Assembly (NCBI RefSeq): GCF_029873635.1
Contig: NC_080418.1
Coordinates: forward strand, 10,678,062-10,742,061
Length of the DNA stretch: 64,000 nucleotides
Source of the DNA: Malania oleifera
Lineage: Eukaryota > Streptophyta > Magnoliopsida > Santalales > Ximeniaceae
Direction: 5' to 3'
The position numbers were made by a program, and so were the translations under genes. Positions 54,310 to 64,000 of the stretch are shown here, in pieces. Below the pieces are notes generated by a model that worked only from the letters and a program-made list of their open reading frames with translations, was not told the origin of the DNA and made no database searches. Positions within the stretch are counted from its first letter, which is position 1; each line of letters begins with the position of its first letter.

Positions 54310-56935
54310 ATATGGTGGCAAAAGAAAGATCTTCTCATGTGAAATACAGTAGTGGAGGCTATGGAAGGAACCACTTGGTGAATTCTCAATCCACACTTCC
54401 AAATCTTAGGAAAATTCTGTGTACATCGGAATTGATAGACAAAATGGAAAGGGAAATTTCTGTCATGTCCCCCATTAAGTTTCTCATTGAAATAAGAATT
54501 GGATGTCCTTGACTCAGAACAGCTCCAATCCCCACTTTAGATGTATCACAACTACTTCAAAAACCTTTTCAAAGTCTGGTAATGCTTAGGCAGAAGCTTG
54601 TGTCATTAATTCTAAGCTCTCTTCTACCCCAGGATTCAAGCAATAATTGAGGCCATGATGGTGCTGAAATTTTAAATGAATTTTCTAATAAGAGGCAGTT
54701 AATCCATGGAAGCTTCTGATTTCAGTCAATGTCTTTGGAGTAACCCAGTCCATAATTCGTTAGACTTAGTTGGATCCACTTCTATACTGTCAGCAGAAAC
54801 CACAAATCCAAGAAATTCCAATTTTTCAACCATGAATATGCACTTTTCCATATTTGCATATAGCTGATTTTGCTTCAACACTAGCAAAACAGCCCTCAAG
54901 TGTTCAATATGAGCCTCAGGATCCTAACTATAAGTTAGAATATCATTAAAGTAGACAACCCCCATCATGGTTTGCCCCTTCCCAAAACCCACATATACAG
55001 GACCTTTGTGCACCAGGCTGCCTTTCTTCTTTCTTTTATCAAAATTTCCAATAAAAAATTTAAGCATCAGGTTCATAAACCTCGTGAAAGTGCTAGGTGA
55101 ATTGGAAAGCTCAAATGGCATTATAAGCCATTAGTAAAGTCCATCCTTCTTTTTGAATGCTAGTTTCCATTATCCAGCATATCATCAAGTCTAGGTATAA
55201 GAAACTGTCCTTGATTGTTATTTTGTTGATTGCTCTACCACCCATGCACATCCGCCATGTTCCATCCATCTTTGGTGTAAATAAAAAGAAAGCACCACAC
55301 ACAGACTAAAATTTTCTCAAATAAAGCCCTTTCTAAACAGATCTGAGATTTGTTTCCACAACTCTTCATGTTCTTTTGGATTCATTCGATAATGAGGAAA
55401 GTTTGGCAAAACTGCTCCTGTTGCCAAGTCAATGTGTTGTATTTCTCTCAATGAAGGTAATCCATTGGACAACTCAACCAGCATAACTTCCTTGAATCCT
55501 TCCAGAATTTTGTTCATAAGTTTTGGAATTAAATGAGAATGGAGTTCTGGCTTCATGAGCAACATATAAACAACTGCATAGTCCTTAATTTCTTCAATAA
55601 AATCCTTCTGTACCCAAAAGCAAACAAAAACATCCAGCCTCCTTTTTTATCACAGCATCTTCTTTCATTGGTCTTGGCACCATTTTTTTACCATTAAAAA
55701 CAGAAAGAACAGGTGTTTGTATTGAAAGAACAGTCTTTCAATCGAAAGAACAGTTTTTCAATCATATCGCCATGGCCAACCAAGTAAGATGTGCCAAGCA
55801 TCCATTGGCACGACATTGCACTTAATTGAATCTTTAAATGAATCGTCAATTAAAAAACTTACCAAACATCTTAAAGACAAGCACCTCAGTTCCTTTGTTG
55901 AATCCAAGGATACAATAGGATCATGGGCATTTCTCAGTCCAGAGTTTCAACTTGTTCACCATTTCTTGCACTACAAGATTCTCACTATTGCCGCTATCAA
56001 CCATTAAATGGCGAAGTCCCCCTCCCCCCAACAATGTGCACCGCATGCAAAAAATGTTATTTAGTAACCAATCTTCACCATCTGTGGCTAACGGAGCAAG
56101 CATGGACCTTTGAACAACCAGAATTTCACATACTTCATCAACGTCAATTTTTTTTTCTTCCAAGTTAGCTTCATGCCCAGTCTCTCATTTGCACCACCAC
56201 CTTCTTGTTCATCTTCCTGGTTTTTTGAAAAAATTGACCCATCCCATAGGCTTTCTTTTTGGGCATTCATTTGATTGATGTCCAAGTTCTGAACCCTTGT
56301 AGCATTTAATATGGTGTTCTGGGCCTTCTGGCCGTGTGGGTTATAAGGCTAATTTCTGTGATGCTCTGTGTGGACTGCAGGCGCTGCCTTCTTGCTCTTA
56401 TTTGATCCGCGGAGCTGGAAGAAACTCTCACCCATGGATCATGACCTAACTTCTTCAATGTATTCCGAGTCAATTGAGCTTCAATCTTCCAAGCAAGCTA
56501 ATGAGCATCACTTACATTGAAAGGTTGCTGCAAACTTACTTGATCTTGAATTGCCAGTTGAAGGCCACTGATATAGCAGCTTACCTTCTAAAATTTTGTT
56601 TCAGCATGATTACTGTTTAGTGCCAATTGATGAAATTCCTGCTGTACTTTTTCACACTCTTCCCATGCTGGAATGCTGCCTAAGATTTGGCACTTTCTGG
56701 TACAAAGTTTGCTCACAGTCCCATAGTAGGAATTGTGCTTCGAGTTTTTCTCCTTCATTTCACTCCATGCCCAACCTTCCTTTTGCCTCTTAAGCTCACG
56801 GTCATTTTGGTAATGCCTCCACCAAGTAGAAACATTCCTCTCAATTTTGCAACCACCAGCTAGACTCTGATATTCTGGGATATCTTTGCACTCAAAGCAG
56901 CTCAGTCCAACCAGTCCAAAAATTCATCAGTTTTT
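54310..56935 (-). pseudogene. Element H: decayed Ty3/gypsy chromovirus gag-PR-RT
   Basis: On the minus strand: gag near 56930-56590 (DEFLDWLD, LVVAKLRG, then YQNDRELKRQKEGWAWSEM); protease near 56070-55930 (NNIFCMRCTLLGGGG, LMVDSGNSENLVVQEMVNKL); RT at 55565-54700 ([83 protein letters not shown], then YANMEKCIFMVEKLEFLGF). RNase H traces extend to about 54480. The RT catalytic box has Asn for the first Asp. A SINE piece interrupts RT at 54963-55037. Integrase is not seen. Motifs fit a CRM/Reina-like chromovirus. Confidence 0.82.
54963..55037 (+). mobile_element. SINE (Au-type) 3'-end piece inside the RT of element H
   Basis: GCCCCTTCCCAAAACCCAC, then 'acctttgtgcaccaggctgcc' minus its last base and a T/C-rich tail, resembles the conserved Au SINE 3' region (compare 49467-49530). 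It inserts about 25 codons between FIGNFD and VVYFNDIL of the minus-strand RT without introducing a stop. Confidence 0.65.
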
Positions 56936-57330
56936 ATATCTCCCTGTACTTATCCTAATCAGTCTGATTTCAAATATTTGTATGTCTGTTTCCTCCATGC
57001 ATGCTGCATCAAATTGGTATCAGAGCAGGTTCTTCTTTGGAAAATCTTTTTGACGGCCACTAAGGGCAGAAGAGGAAACCGGAGCCAAACAGCCAGGACT
57101 TGTGCAACTGTCAAAATATTGCATGATCTTCGAGATCAAATTTGAGATCTCACGGAGCTGGTTCTTCACATAAATAATCAAGGAAATGGAAGGAGACAGG
57201 ATCATGAACAAGAGAAGTTGAAGACAAACCAAACCAATTTTTAATGATGGAAGTGATGATTCCAGCAATGGAGGTAGTGCTGGACTTGGAAGGCATGTTC
57301 AACACAATGAAAGCCCTAAACACTGAGAAG
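56936..57330 (+). pseudogene. LTR end, primer site and gag start of a gypsy element
   Basis: An LTR-like end (CCATGCATGCTGCATCA) is followed by TGGTATCAGAGC (57015-57026), then from about 57050 a coding start with ATG changed to ACG: ATKGRRGNRSQTARTCAT, ILHDLRDQI, stop, DLTELVLHINNQGNGRRQDH. This is the N-terminus of a chromovirus-type Gag. It lies head to head with element H. Confidence 0.6.
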
Positions 57331-57630
57331 ATCTTTCTTTTGCCATCATATCTCCTGGTAGTTATCCTAATCTGTCAGATTAGAAATCTGACAGCTTTTA
57401 CAGTCTATTTCCTCCATGCATGCTGCCTCAGTGATTTGGAGGGGCAAATTTATACAAAGCAGGAAGGTTTCAAGCAAACCTGGAAAGGAGAACCATGTTT
57501 GCAGGTTGAGGAAATCAGATTTGAAGCAGTCATTAAGGCAGCAGTAGTGGGAAAAATGCTTTGACTCATACCAGATGAGGACCAAATAGACCTATGAATA
57601 TGATTGTTTTGTTTACTTTCGAGTTTTATT
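57331..57630. repeat. Second copy of the LTR end, then unassigned sequence
   Basis: 57355-57426 repeats 56950-57012 ('ttatcctaatc', 'tttcctccatgcatgctgc'). The following 200 bp (open plus frame to 57564) has no recognised domain. Confidence 0.45.
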
Positions 57631-57635
57631 TATCT

Positions 57636-57780
57636 TCCTACCATTTTATATGTGGATGATATATTGATTGATGCAGAGAATATCCGTGATGTCAATGATT
57701 TAAAATCTATGTTGAGGAAAGAATTTGAGATGAAGGATTTTGGTAAAGACTTGCATAAAGAAGGTGTTAGATAGATTTAG
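57636..57780 (+). pseudogene. Copia RT fragment
   Basis: ILYVDDILIDAENIRDVNDL and KSMLRKEFEMKDFGKD correspond to the YVDD region of copia RT and the residues after it. A stop follows at 57773. Confidence 0.75.
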
Positions 57781-57879
57781 CATGTGTGATGCATATTGAA
57801 GTCAAATTATCTGGTTGCAATGTGCTTTGTCTAGGCATATGGACCTGATTCATCCCCAAGTGGTTGGCCCTCTGACAGA

Positions 57880-58330
57880 TAAATAATCTGCTGCCTATGC
57901 CAAGTTTAGTTAATAATCCTTTCAACCACATGGTCTCTTTTGTAGCATCCATTTCATTTCCCATATTTTCTCTGCCTAGCTGACAATAACGTGGATTTCC
58001 AATATATAGGTCCCCCCTTTGTTTATATAACGTGGTGGACCACCTGTCATCCAAATTTCCTGCATAATATGCACCAGTAAATCAACTAAAGTTGAATCTT
58101 GCCTTGTACTGAACTCAATGCCAAAATTTGCAATGCCTTTGAAGCAAATGAAGACCTATGTCAAAGCTCTCTGATACTCCTTGCTTGGATTTTCCGTATA
58201 CTTACCATATAAACTGCATGTGTAAGATCTGAACGAGTATAAAACATGACATATATCAAGCATCTCAAGACATTGGCATATGGACTTGACATCTCCACCA
58301 CATCCTCCTCTAATTGTGGGCATTGTGTTT
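57880..58330 (-). pseudogene. Copia RNase H fragment
   Basis: On the minus strand, YYAGNLDDRWSTTLYKQRG (near 58070-58010) and EMDATKETMWLKGLLTKLGI (near 57960-57900) are the copia RNase H after the ADW motif. It is inverted relative to the RT scrap next to it, so the locus is rearranged. Confidence 0.65.
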
Positions 58331-58869
58331 AGAAACAAGAGTTAATTGCTACTAGTTAGATTTAGTTGGTTAAGTTCGCTAGAAAATAAAATGCAGCATA
58401 CATGTTGACAAAAGTTGTTACTAAGGAGTTCTTAATTTGCTTAAACTTACTCCATCTTGCTCATTGTTGAATTAGTGATGTGCAACTTCAAGTGGAGGTA
58501 CAAGGAATAAAGCTCAAGGAGATAAATATTCGCCAACATGGAGTTTGTTGAGTTGTAGGTCATTATCGAGTTATCCACTTCGAGCCTATAACAAGTGAGG
58601 GGTTTTGCACAAAAGGCTCAAAGGCTCATTGCAGTACAATACCTTGAGCCATGGCACAGTGTCATTATATTGTTGTGAGGGTATTTTGGGCTTTTCACAT
58701 GGGGCTATGTGTACATGCTGGTAGCCAAGGGTTGAAAACCAAATGTAGTTTTCATTAATGATATAGTGGAAATTGTGCAAAGGCTCCACAGACGTAGGCA
58801 CACCGTTGAACCACCCTTTTTTTTATTGTGTGTTAACACCCAAGTAGTGTCAAATATATGAGGGTTCCC
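58331..58869. other. Non-coding DNA between retroelement fragments
   Basis: No supported feature; short open frames lack domains. Confidence 0.35.
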
Positions 58870-59841
58870 GCATTATTCTAGACGTGAGCGGCTAAAGAAG
58901 TTAGTTCAGAAGACTAGGGTTAGATTAGCAACTTGGAATATAGGGGCATTTACGAGTAAAAGCCTAGCGATAGTGAACACAATGATTAAAAGAAAATTTA
59001 ATGTAATCTGCCTTCAAAAAACTAAGTGGATTGGGGAGAAAGCTAGAGGAATTGAAAAACCATGATTAAAAGATAGCTTTAGGAAGATATGGATAGTATT
59101 ATTTAGGGGATAACAAGGATTGAGAAAATATTCATAGGAGCTTAGCTGAATGGACAATTGGACACATTGGAAAGGATAACAAAGGTTATGAGAGGTCATA
59201 TGGAGCACAAGGATATAGAGATAAAAATGAGTGCATGACTATGATCTTAGGCTTCACCATAACATATGATGTTATTACAATGAAAAGAAAAGAATACATA
59301 ATAACCTTCAAGAGTGGACAAAATAGAAGTCAAAAATAGATTTTTTCTTAACTAGAAAGGTAAATCGATTATCATACAAAGATTGTAAAGCTATTATAGG
59401 TGAAAGTTTAACCACACAGCATAGAGTTTTAGTGCTAGATATATGTATTAAAAAATGGAAGAGAAAGGGTAATATAAATTAGTGCAAGAGAACCAAGTGG
59501 TGGAACCTAAAGGGAGAAACTATAATAAAAATTTAAAAATAAAATTATCAAAGATGATGATTGGACAATAGACAATAGTGTAGACACAAACGCTCTTTGG
59601 AGTCGGATAGCTAGCTATTAAAAAAATAGTAAAAGAAATCTTAGTGAATCTAGAGAAAGATTCTCGGATAGTAAAGAAAGGTGATGGTATGATCAAGATG
59701 TTCGAAAGCCATAAAGACAAAAAGAATTTAGTATAAAATATGGAAAAAAAAAAATTTAGAAACATGGAAAACTTTGAAAAGTATAAAGAAGCAAGAAAAG
59801 ATGGAAAAGAATGTCGTCAGTTAAGCTAAACATAGATCATG
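58870..59841 (+). pseudogene. RTE-type LINE, endonuclease part (decayed)
   Basis: KTRVRLATWNIGAFTSKSLA and MIKRKFNVICLQKTKWIGEK (58905-59045) are the N-terminal motifs of an apurinic-type endonuclease, with Glu of the QET motif now Lys. Further pieces continue in shifting frames to about 59840 (KYKEARKDGKECRQLS). An RTE-clade plant LINE nicks target DNA and primes reverse transcription there. Confidence 0.72.
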
Positions 59842-60222
59842 TAATAACTGATTTTTTATTTTTTATTTTTTTTGTAAAAGAGGGCGGCACCTCTTTTCTA
59901 AATTTTATTAATAACCCTCACTTATGACGGAGGAATACCATGGAAACAAAAGGACACTTAGGGCTTACATAATAAACAAATAAAAAACACCCCATGCATC
60001 AAACCAAACAAAAGAAGAAAACAAACTTATACTAATATCAAAAGGAAATCAACTAAACATAACTCATATAAGCCGTACCTATCTTATCCAATCTATATAA
60101 ACCTTTGAATACTCTAGGAAGTTGACTACTATTTGTAAACAAACTATTCCTCCCCATGGCACCTTGTCGAGCCAACGCATCTGTCACTTTATTCTCTTCT
60201 CTATAGAAATGATATGCTACAC
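59842..60222 (-). mobile_element. L1-type LINE, 5'-truncated 3' end, inserted in the RTE element
   Basis: On the minus strand it begins VAYHFYREENKVTDALARQG, the end of the L1 RNase H domain, continues in shifted frames to the 3' UTR with TTATTAATAAAATTTAG, and ends in an A-rich tail (plus-strand T runs at 59850-59872). The RTE coding sequence resumes at 60223. Confidence 0.72.
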
Positions 60223-61690
60223 TAGATACCAAAAAAAAAAAGACGTATTTAAACTTGCTAGAGTTAGAGAAAGAAAGACCGAGGTCTTAGTTAATGTAAA
60301 ATGTATAAAAAAAATTAGGATGATATCGTCTTGGTTAAGGAAGAGGACATAAAAGAAAGATGGCAAAGTTACTTTCTTAAGCTATTTAATGAAAATAAAG
60401 AGATGACTAAAACTTAGAATTGAAAAATGAGGAAAAGGCTAAAAATATGAGATTTATTTGTAAAATTAGAATTAAAGAAGTTAGGTTTGCATTTAAAATT
60501 TAAAAAAAAAAAATCAGATGACATCTCAATTGAAGTTTAGAAATGCCTAGGTGAAGAAGAAATTATATGGTTGACTAATTTATTCAACACAATTTTAAAA
60601 ACTAAGAAAATGTCAAACAAAAAAAAGGAAAAGAACTTTAATACATATATACAAAATAAGGGAGATATTCAAAATTGGATAACTATCATTGAACTAAACT
60701 AATGAGTCAATAGTGAAACTATAGGAAATGGTAATTGAACAAAGATTAAGGTTAAAAACAAGGGACTCAAAAAATCAATTTGGTTTCATGCCTAGGAGAT
60801 CTACTACAGAAGTTATATATCTTTTAAAAAGATTAATGCAAAAGTTTAAGGAAAAGAAAAGGGACTTGCATATGGTTTTTATTAACTTAGAGAAAACTTA
60901 TGATTAAGTACCTAGGGAAGTTCTATGGTGGGTTTTAGATTAAAAAGGTAATAGGTATATTAATGTCATTAAGGATATGTATGATGGAGGGACCATCATT
61001 AAGACTATAGTTAGAAAATCTAGTAAATTTCCAATCACAATATTTATACATTAAGATTCTGCCTAGAGTCATTATCTTTTTGCACTAGTGATGGATGAAC
61101 TTACTAAAAGTATTCAAAACGAGGTTCCATGGTATATGTTATTTGCAAATGATATTGTCCTGATTGATGAAAATAGGGATAGAGCATAATCTAGGTTGGA
61201 ATTGTGGAGGGAAGCTTTAGAATCTAAAGGCTTTAGGATAAGTACGAATAAGACAAAATAAATGAAATATAATTAATAGCACCAGTGGATTCCAATACCT
61301 AGGATCTACTATGCAAGCTAAAGGAGAAATTGAAGAAGATATAATACACAAAGTTAACACATGTTGGGTAAAATGAAGAAGTGCTTCGGCCGAGCTATGT
61401 GATCATAGAATACCCTTAAAATAAAAGAATTTTTATGGGACAGCTATAAGACCAGCTATGCTATACAGATAAGAATGTTGGCAATTAAGAGACAACATAT
61501 CCAAAAAGTAAAAGTTGTTAAAATGAAATTGCTAAGATAGATGAGTGATATAATGTTAAAAGATAAATTAAGAATGAACATATTTGTGGTAAGCCAAAAC
61601 TCCGGTAGAGAATAAGTTAACGAAGAGGCGGCTCAGATGGTTTGGCCATTTGCAGCATAGACCAAGTAGTGCACTAGTGAAGAGGACTAA
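60223..61690 (+). pseudogene. RTE-type LINE, reverse transcriptase part (decayed)
   Basis: KKDVFKLARVRERKTEVLVN (60240) leads into the RT: QFGFMPRRSTTEVIYLLKR near 60777-60835, LHMVFINLEKTYD (60868-60905), VPREVLWWVL, VMDELTKSIQNEVPWYMLFA (61090-61146), NDIVLIDENRDRA, LELWREALESKGFRISTNK (61197-61250). The catalytic FADD is FAND. The end RRLRWFGHLQHRPSS (61625-61670) is the typical C-terminus. Many stops (e.g. 60906, 60942). Confidence 0.82.
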
Positions 61691-61699
61691 GCCAGTTAC

Positions 61700-62106
61700 T
61701 GTTGTTAATGGAGATAATTCGGGCAATTAGGCTATAAATAATGCTGATTAGGCTGTGAATAATGCTGATAGTCTGGCAGCATTTAAGTGCTGAAAATCAG
61801 GCAACAACTATGTAAATCTCTTCTATATAAATGAAAGCAAACCTGATGGAAAGGGCATTCAGACCAAAATTAACATGGTATCAGAGCCCCTCTTCGGATT
61901 CCGTCGTTTTGGTCTTAATCACTAGGTGCGATTCTCAGCGCTGTTTTATTTTTTTTCTTTCTCTCAGTTTCAGCAAGTTCTTTCTTGCTTTTCGTGGGTC
62001 TCGGCCTTCTCTGTGGTGTCCACATTGGTGGTTTTGAGTTTTCTTTGGGGCTGCCGGAATTTTTTTTAGTTGTGCACGCTGTCCCTCGTTGCAGACTACT
62101 CATCTC
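61700..62106 (+). mobile_element. Short copia LTR with primer site and start of leader
   Basis: The LTR is about 61700-61875 (TGTTGTTAATGG to CAAAATTAACA), followed directly by TGGTATCAGAGCCCC. An internal TCTATATAAATG lies at 61822. The leader is cut at 62106 by the gypsy LTR. The LTR is only about 175 bp. Confidence 0.7.
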
Positions 62107-62860
62107 TGATGGGGATCAACATGCACCTCAAGCATCTTTCGTGGATATTGTGACATGTGGACGACCACCCGAAGTCCACCATTGATGTGAACTTTATTTG
62201 CAACAATGGAAGCTTCTCTTAGAAGCTAGCTTGGAAAGAGGATGATAGCTTGCAAGTCAAAGAGTCTTGGGTTTTCAAGAAGCATTTATTTCATTTTAAG
62301 TTCCTAGACTCCACTATCATAATTATTCTAGTTCCTAGGCACCTATTTCCTATGACAAACTATTTCCTAGGAACCTCATTACCTATGTTTTAAATGTTTT
62401 ATTTTACTTTTGTATTTTTTTTTAGTCTTTTAAGAAGCCATGTACAAGTCATGTGCATGTAAGGCTATAAATATGCCATCACTTGTATTGTAAAAGGCAT
62501 CTTGCATTATCAATTAAAAAAAGAAGCTTTTGCTTGAACTTGTGAATCTTGTTCCTCTCCTTGTGAGTGAGTAGTGTGAGGCTACGTTCCATCTCCCCGG
62601 AGATTGGGTGGTGAGAGACCACGACAACATCAACGTCATCATCAACACTATACACCCACACCTCTCTCATAGCTCACAGCCACAACCACCTCAAGCTTCA
62701 TTCTTGTCTCAAGATTCCTAAGGATCAACAAGTTTGTTCGTGGTGTGATCGAGTACTCATGTGTCTTGGTGTTTGATATTCTGAACCTTTTGGGTGCAGT
62801 ACCGCTCAGCAATGCATTTTAGTAGGGCTTAAAAGTTGGGTACTCAACATTAAAAGCATT
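62107..62860 (+). mobile_element. 5' LTR of a chromodomain gypsy element (TGATGGGG family), end uncertain
   Basis: It starts TGATGGGGATCAACATGCAC and is nearly identical to 63511-63780. A TATA-like GGCTATAAATATGCC is at 62462. The block 'ccttgtgagtgagtagtg' is shared with the solo LTR at 3545. I cannot fix its 3' end. Confidence 0.75.
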
Positions 62861-63108
62861 TTTAGGAGCTTGTTGAAATGCAGTCAGGATGTCGATAAAC
62901 TAGGAGGAGCTAGTAAGCTAAGCCTTGAGGAGTTGGAGTTAGCCACCATTACATATTGGGGAAAATTGCTTACATTTCCTTTTGGCATCCATATTCTTGG
63001 TAAATTTTTTGATCCGTTTGGTCTATTTCTTAACCTTAGCAGCTATGATCTCCGGATGAGGAGATACTCCATTGCAGAATAGTATGCTCTTGGCTTATAA
63101 ATTGTGTA
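62861..63108 (+). other. Internal remnant, function not recognised
   Basis: One 70-codon open frame (62870-63082, including SLEELELATITYWGKLLTFP) shows no motif I can name. It lies between the LTR and the pol tail, where most of gag-pol is missing. Confidence 0.3.
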
Positions 63109-63510
63109 ATGTGCTATTTTACTGATGGCCTTCTTTTATATGTATTTAATGTTGAAGATCTAACGCCTATTCTGGAAGCTAATTCTTTTGCAGAACCTAG
63201 CCCTACTAACCCTACAGATGAACCTACTCCATTCATAACTCCGGTTGCACCTGAAAAAGCCAAATTTATCTCTGCCACCACCATTAGTCCCACCAAAGAA
63301 ACTTGAGCAAATTGAAGACATTTTGGATGTTAAAACAACAAACATACGAGCTGGAACGTACCAAAAGTTTCTGGTCAAATGGAAAGGGAAGCCGCTATCA
63401 AAAAGCAGTTGGATTCTTAAAGATGATGTCCTTCGTCTCAACCCAGAGCTGTATACCAAGTATTTTCGACATAATTCTCCGAAGGAGAATTCTTTTCGGT
63501 CGGGGAGAGA
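63109..63510 (+). pseudogene. Integrase tail with chromodomain of a gypsy chromovirus
   Basis: NVEDLTPILEANSFAEPSP opens the tail in one frame (63150). A frame change near 63250-63300 leads to PPPLVPPKKLEQIEDILDVK, then YQKFLVKWKGKPLSKSSWIL and DVLRLNPELYTKYF (63296-63470). The pattern of a beta strand with VKWKG and the W in SSWIL is a canonical chromodomain, which in chromoviruses binds modified histones and guides insertion. The frame lacks a stop before the LTR and runs on to 63589. Confidence 0.85.
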
Positions 63511-63785
63511 TGATGGGGATCAACATGCACCTCAAGTATCTTTCGTGGATATTGTGACACATGGACGACCACCCGAAATCCACCATTGATGTGAACTTTA
63601 TTTGCAACAATTGAAGCTTCTCTTAGAAGCTAGCTTGGAAAGAGGATGACAGCTTGCAAGTCAAAGAGTCTTGGATTTTCAAGAAGCATTTATTTCATTT
63701 TAAGTTGCTAGACTCCACTATCATAATTATTCTAGTTCCTAGGCCCCTATTTCTTATGACAAACTATTTCCTAAGAAAATCATTA
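63511..63785 (+). mobile_element. 3' LTR of the chromodomain gypsy, interrupted
   Basis: It starts TGATGGGGATCAACATGC right after purine-rich GGGGAGAGA and matches 62107-62380 with few differences. It breaks off at CATTA (63781-63785), where another LTR begins. Confidence 0.8.
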
Positions 63786-64000
63786 TGTAATAAACCAAAA
63801 AAAAAATTTAATTAATTAAAATTATTAATCAATTAATTAGTTAAACATTATTAAATTAATGAATTAAGTAAACAAGTAAAAAGAAATTGTATGAAAAAAA
63901 ATTTAAGAGTAATTAATTATTATTAAATTAATTAATTAAATAAATAAATAAAAAGGAATTGTAAAAAAAAAATTGGAATAAAGGTATATATATATATATA
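63786..64000 (+). mobile_element. Start of a long gypsy LTR of the same family as 182-2747 (cut by window end)
   Basis: TGTAATAAACCAAAAAAAAA followed by AATTAATTAA-rich sequence and a (TA)n run parallels TGTAACGACCCAAAAAAATT and the (TA)n at 182-310. CATTA at 63781-63785 would be its left target duplication. Confidence 0.7.

Noticed and set aside
61831-62185. A small host gene after the copia LTR
   Set aside because: The frames lie across the primer site, leader and the next LTR, and lack domains.
62870-63082. A captured host exon within the gypsy element
   Set aside because: The 70-codon frame has no motif I can name, no splice context and no known homologue I recognise; kept only as an unassigned remnant.

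Overview
This window is nuclear DNA of a flowering plant, most likely a woody eudicot. The signs are one intron-containing plant gene with GT-AG splice sites, AT-rich intergenic DNA, and dense nested layers of Ty3/gypsy and Ty1/copia LTR retrotransposons, RTE and L1 LINEs and SINE pieces. The only host gene I can support is a CYP707A-type cytochrome P450 (abscisic acid 8'-hydroxylase, closest in feel to the CYP707A4 clade). It has eight exons at 37409-45773 on the plus strand and appears to encode an intact 491-residue enzyme.

Layout, left to right. 1-23558 is a pile of related long-LTR gypsy elements. It holds a solo LTR (182-2747) inside an inverted LTR fragment; a decayed Tekay-like element A (3021-11825) whose leader is interrupted by a solo LTR (3545-4862); an LTR-like block (11826-13040); a minus-strand element B (13041-19068) whose protease is split by a solo LTR (13141-15116); and another LTR (19069-23558) split by a solo LTR (20075-22384). 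Four of these solo LTRs carry perfect 5-bp target-site duplications. 24405-25335 is the 3' end of a copia element. 26342-37172 is a long copia element D, whose 5' LTR is itself split by copia element C (26733-31382, minus strand).

Element D ends only 236 bp upstream of the CYP707A start codon. The gene's sixth intron (39179-44959) contains a complete minus-strand copia element F (39277-44497) with 5-bp target-site duplications. So the ABA-catabolism gene has been invaded both in its proximal promoter and in an intron, while its reading frame and splice sites look intact. About 1.1 kb downstream of its stop is a tight group of ACGT-core (ABRE/G-box) motifs next to RY-type CATGCATG runs.

45774-51590 is mostly low-repeat DNA. 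It holds a plastid-tRNA-Ile-like duplicated segment, an Au-type SINE end and a weak candidate promoter on the minus strand. 51590-64000 is another graveyard: a copia pol, a minus-strand chromovirus with a SINE piece inside its reverse transcriptase, copia scraps, an RTE-type LINE interrupted by an L1 3' end, a short copia LTR, and a chromodomain-bearing gypsy whose 3' LTR is interrupted by the start of the same LTR family seen at the left edge.

All retroelement coding regions are broken by stops and frameshifts. The stops fall mostly where C-to-T or G-to-A changes would convert Gln or Trp codons, the pattern expected of methylated, silenced DNA. I did not find a novel multi-gene system. The most unusual signals are clustered 12-bp CGTCGACG-type palindromes placed just upstream of LTR TATA boxes, and a 44-bp array of short perfect hairpins in another LTR.
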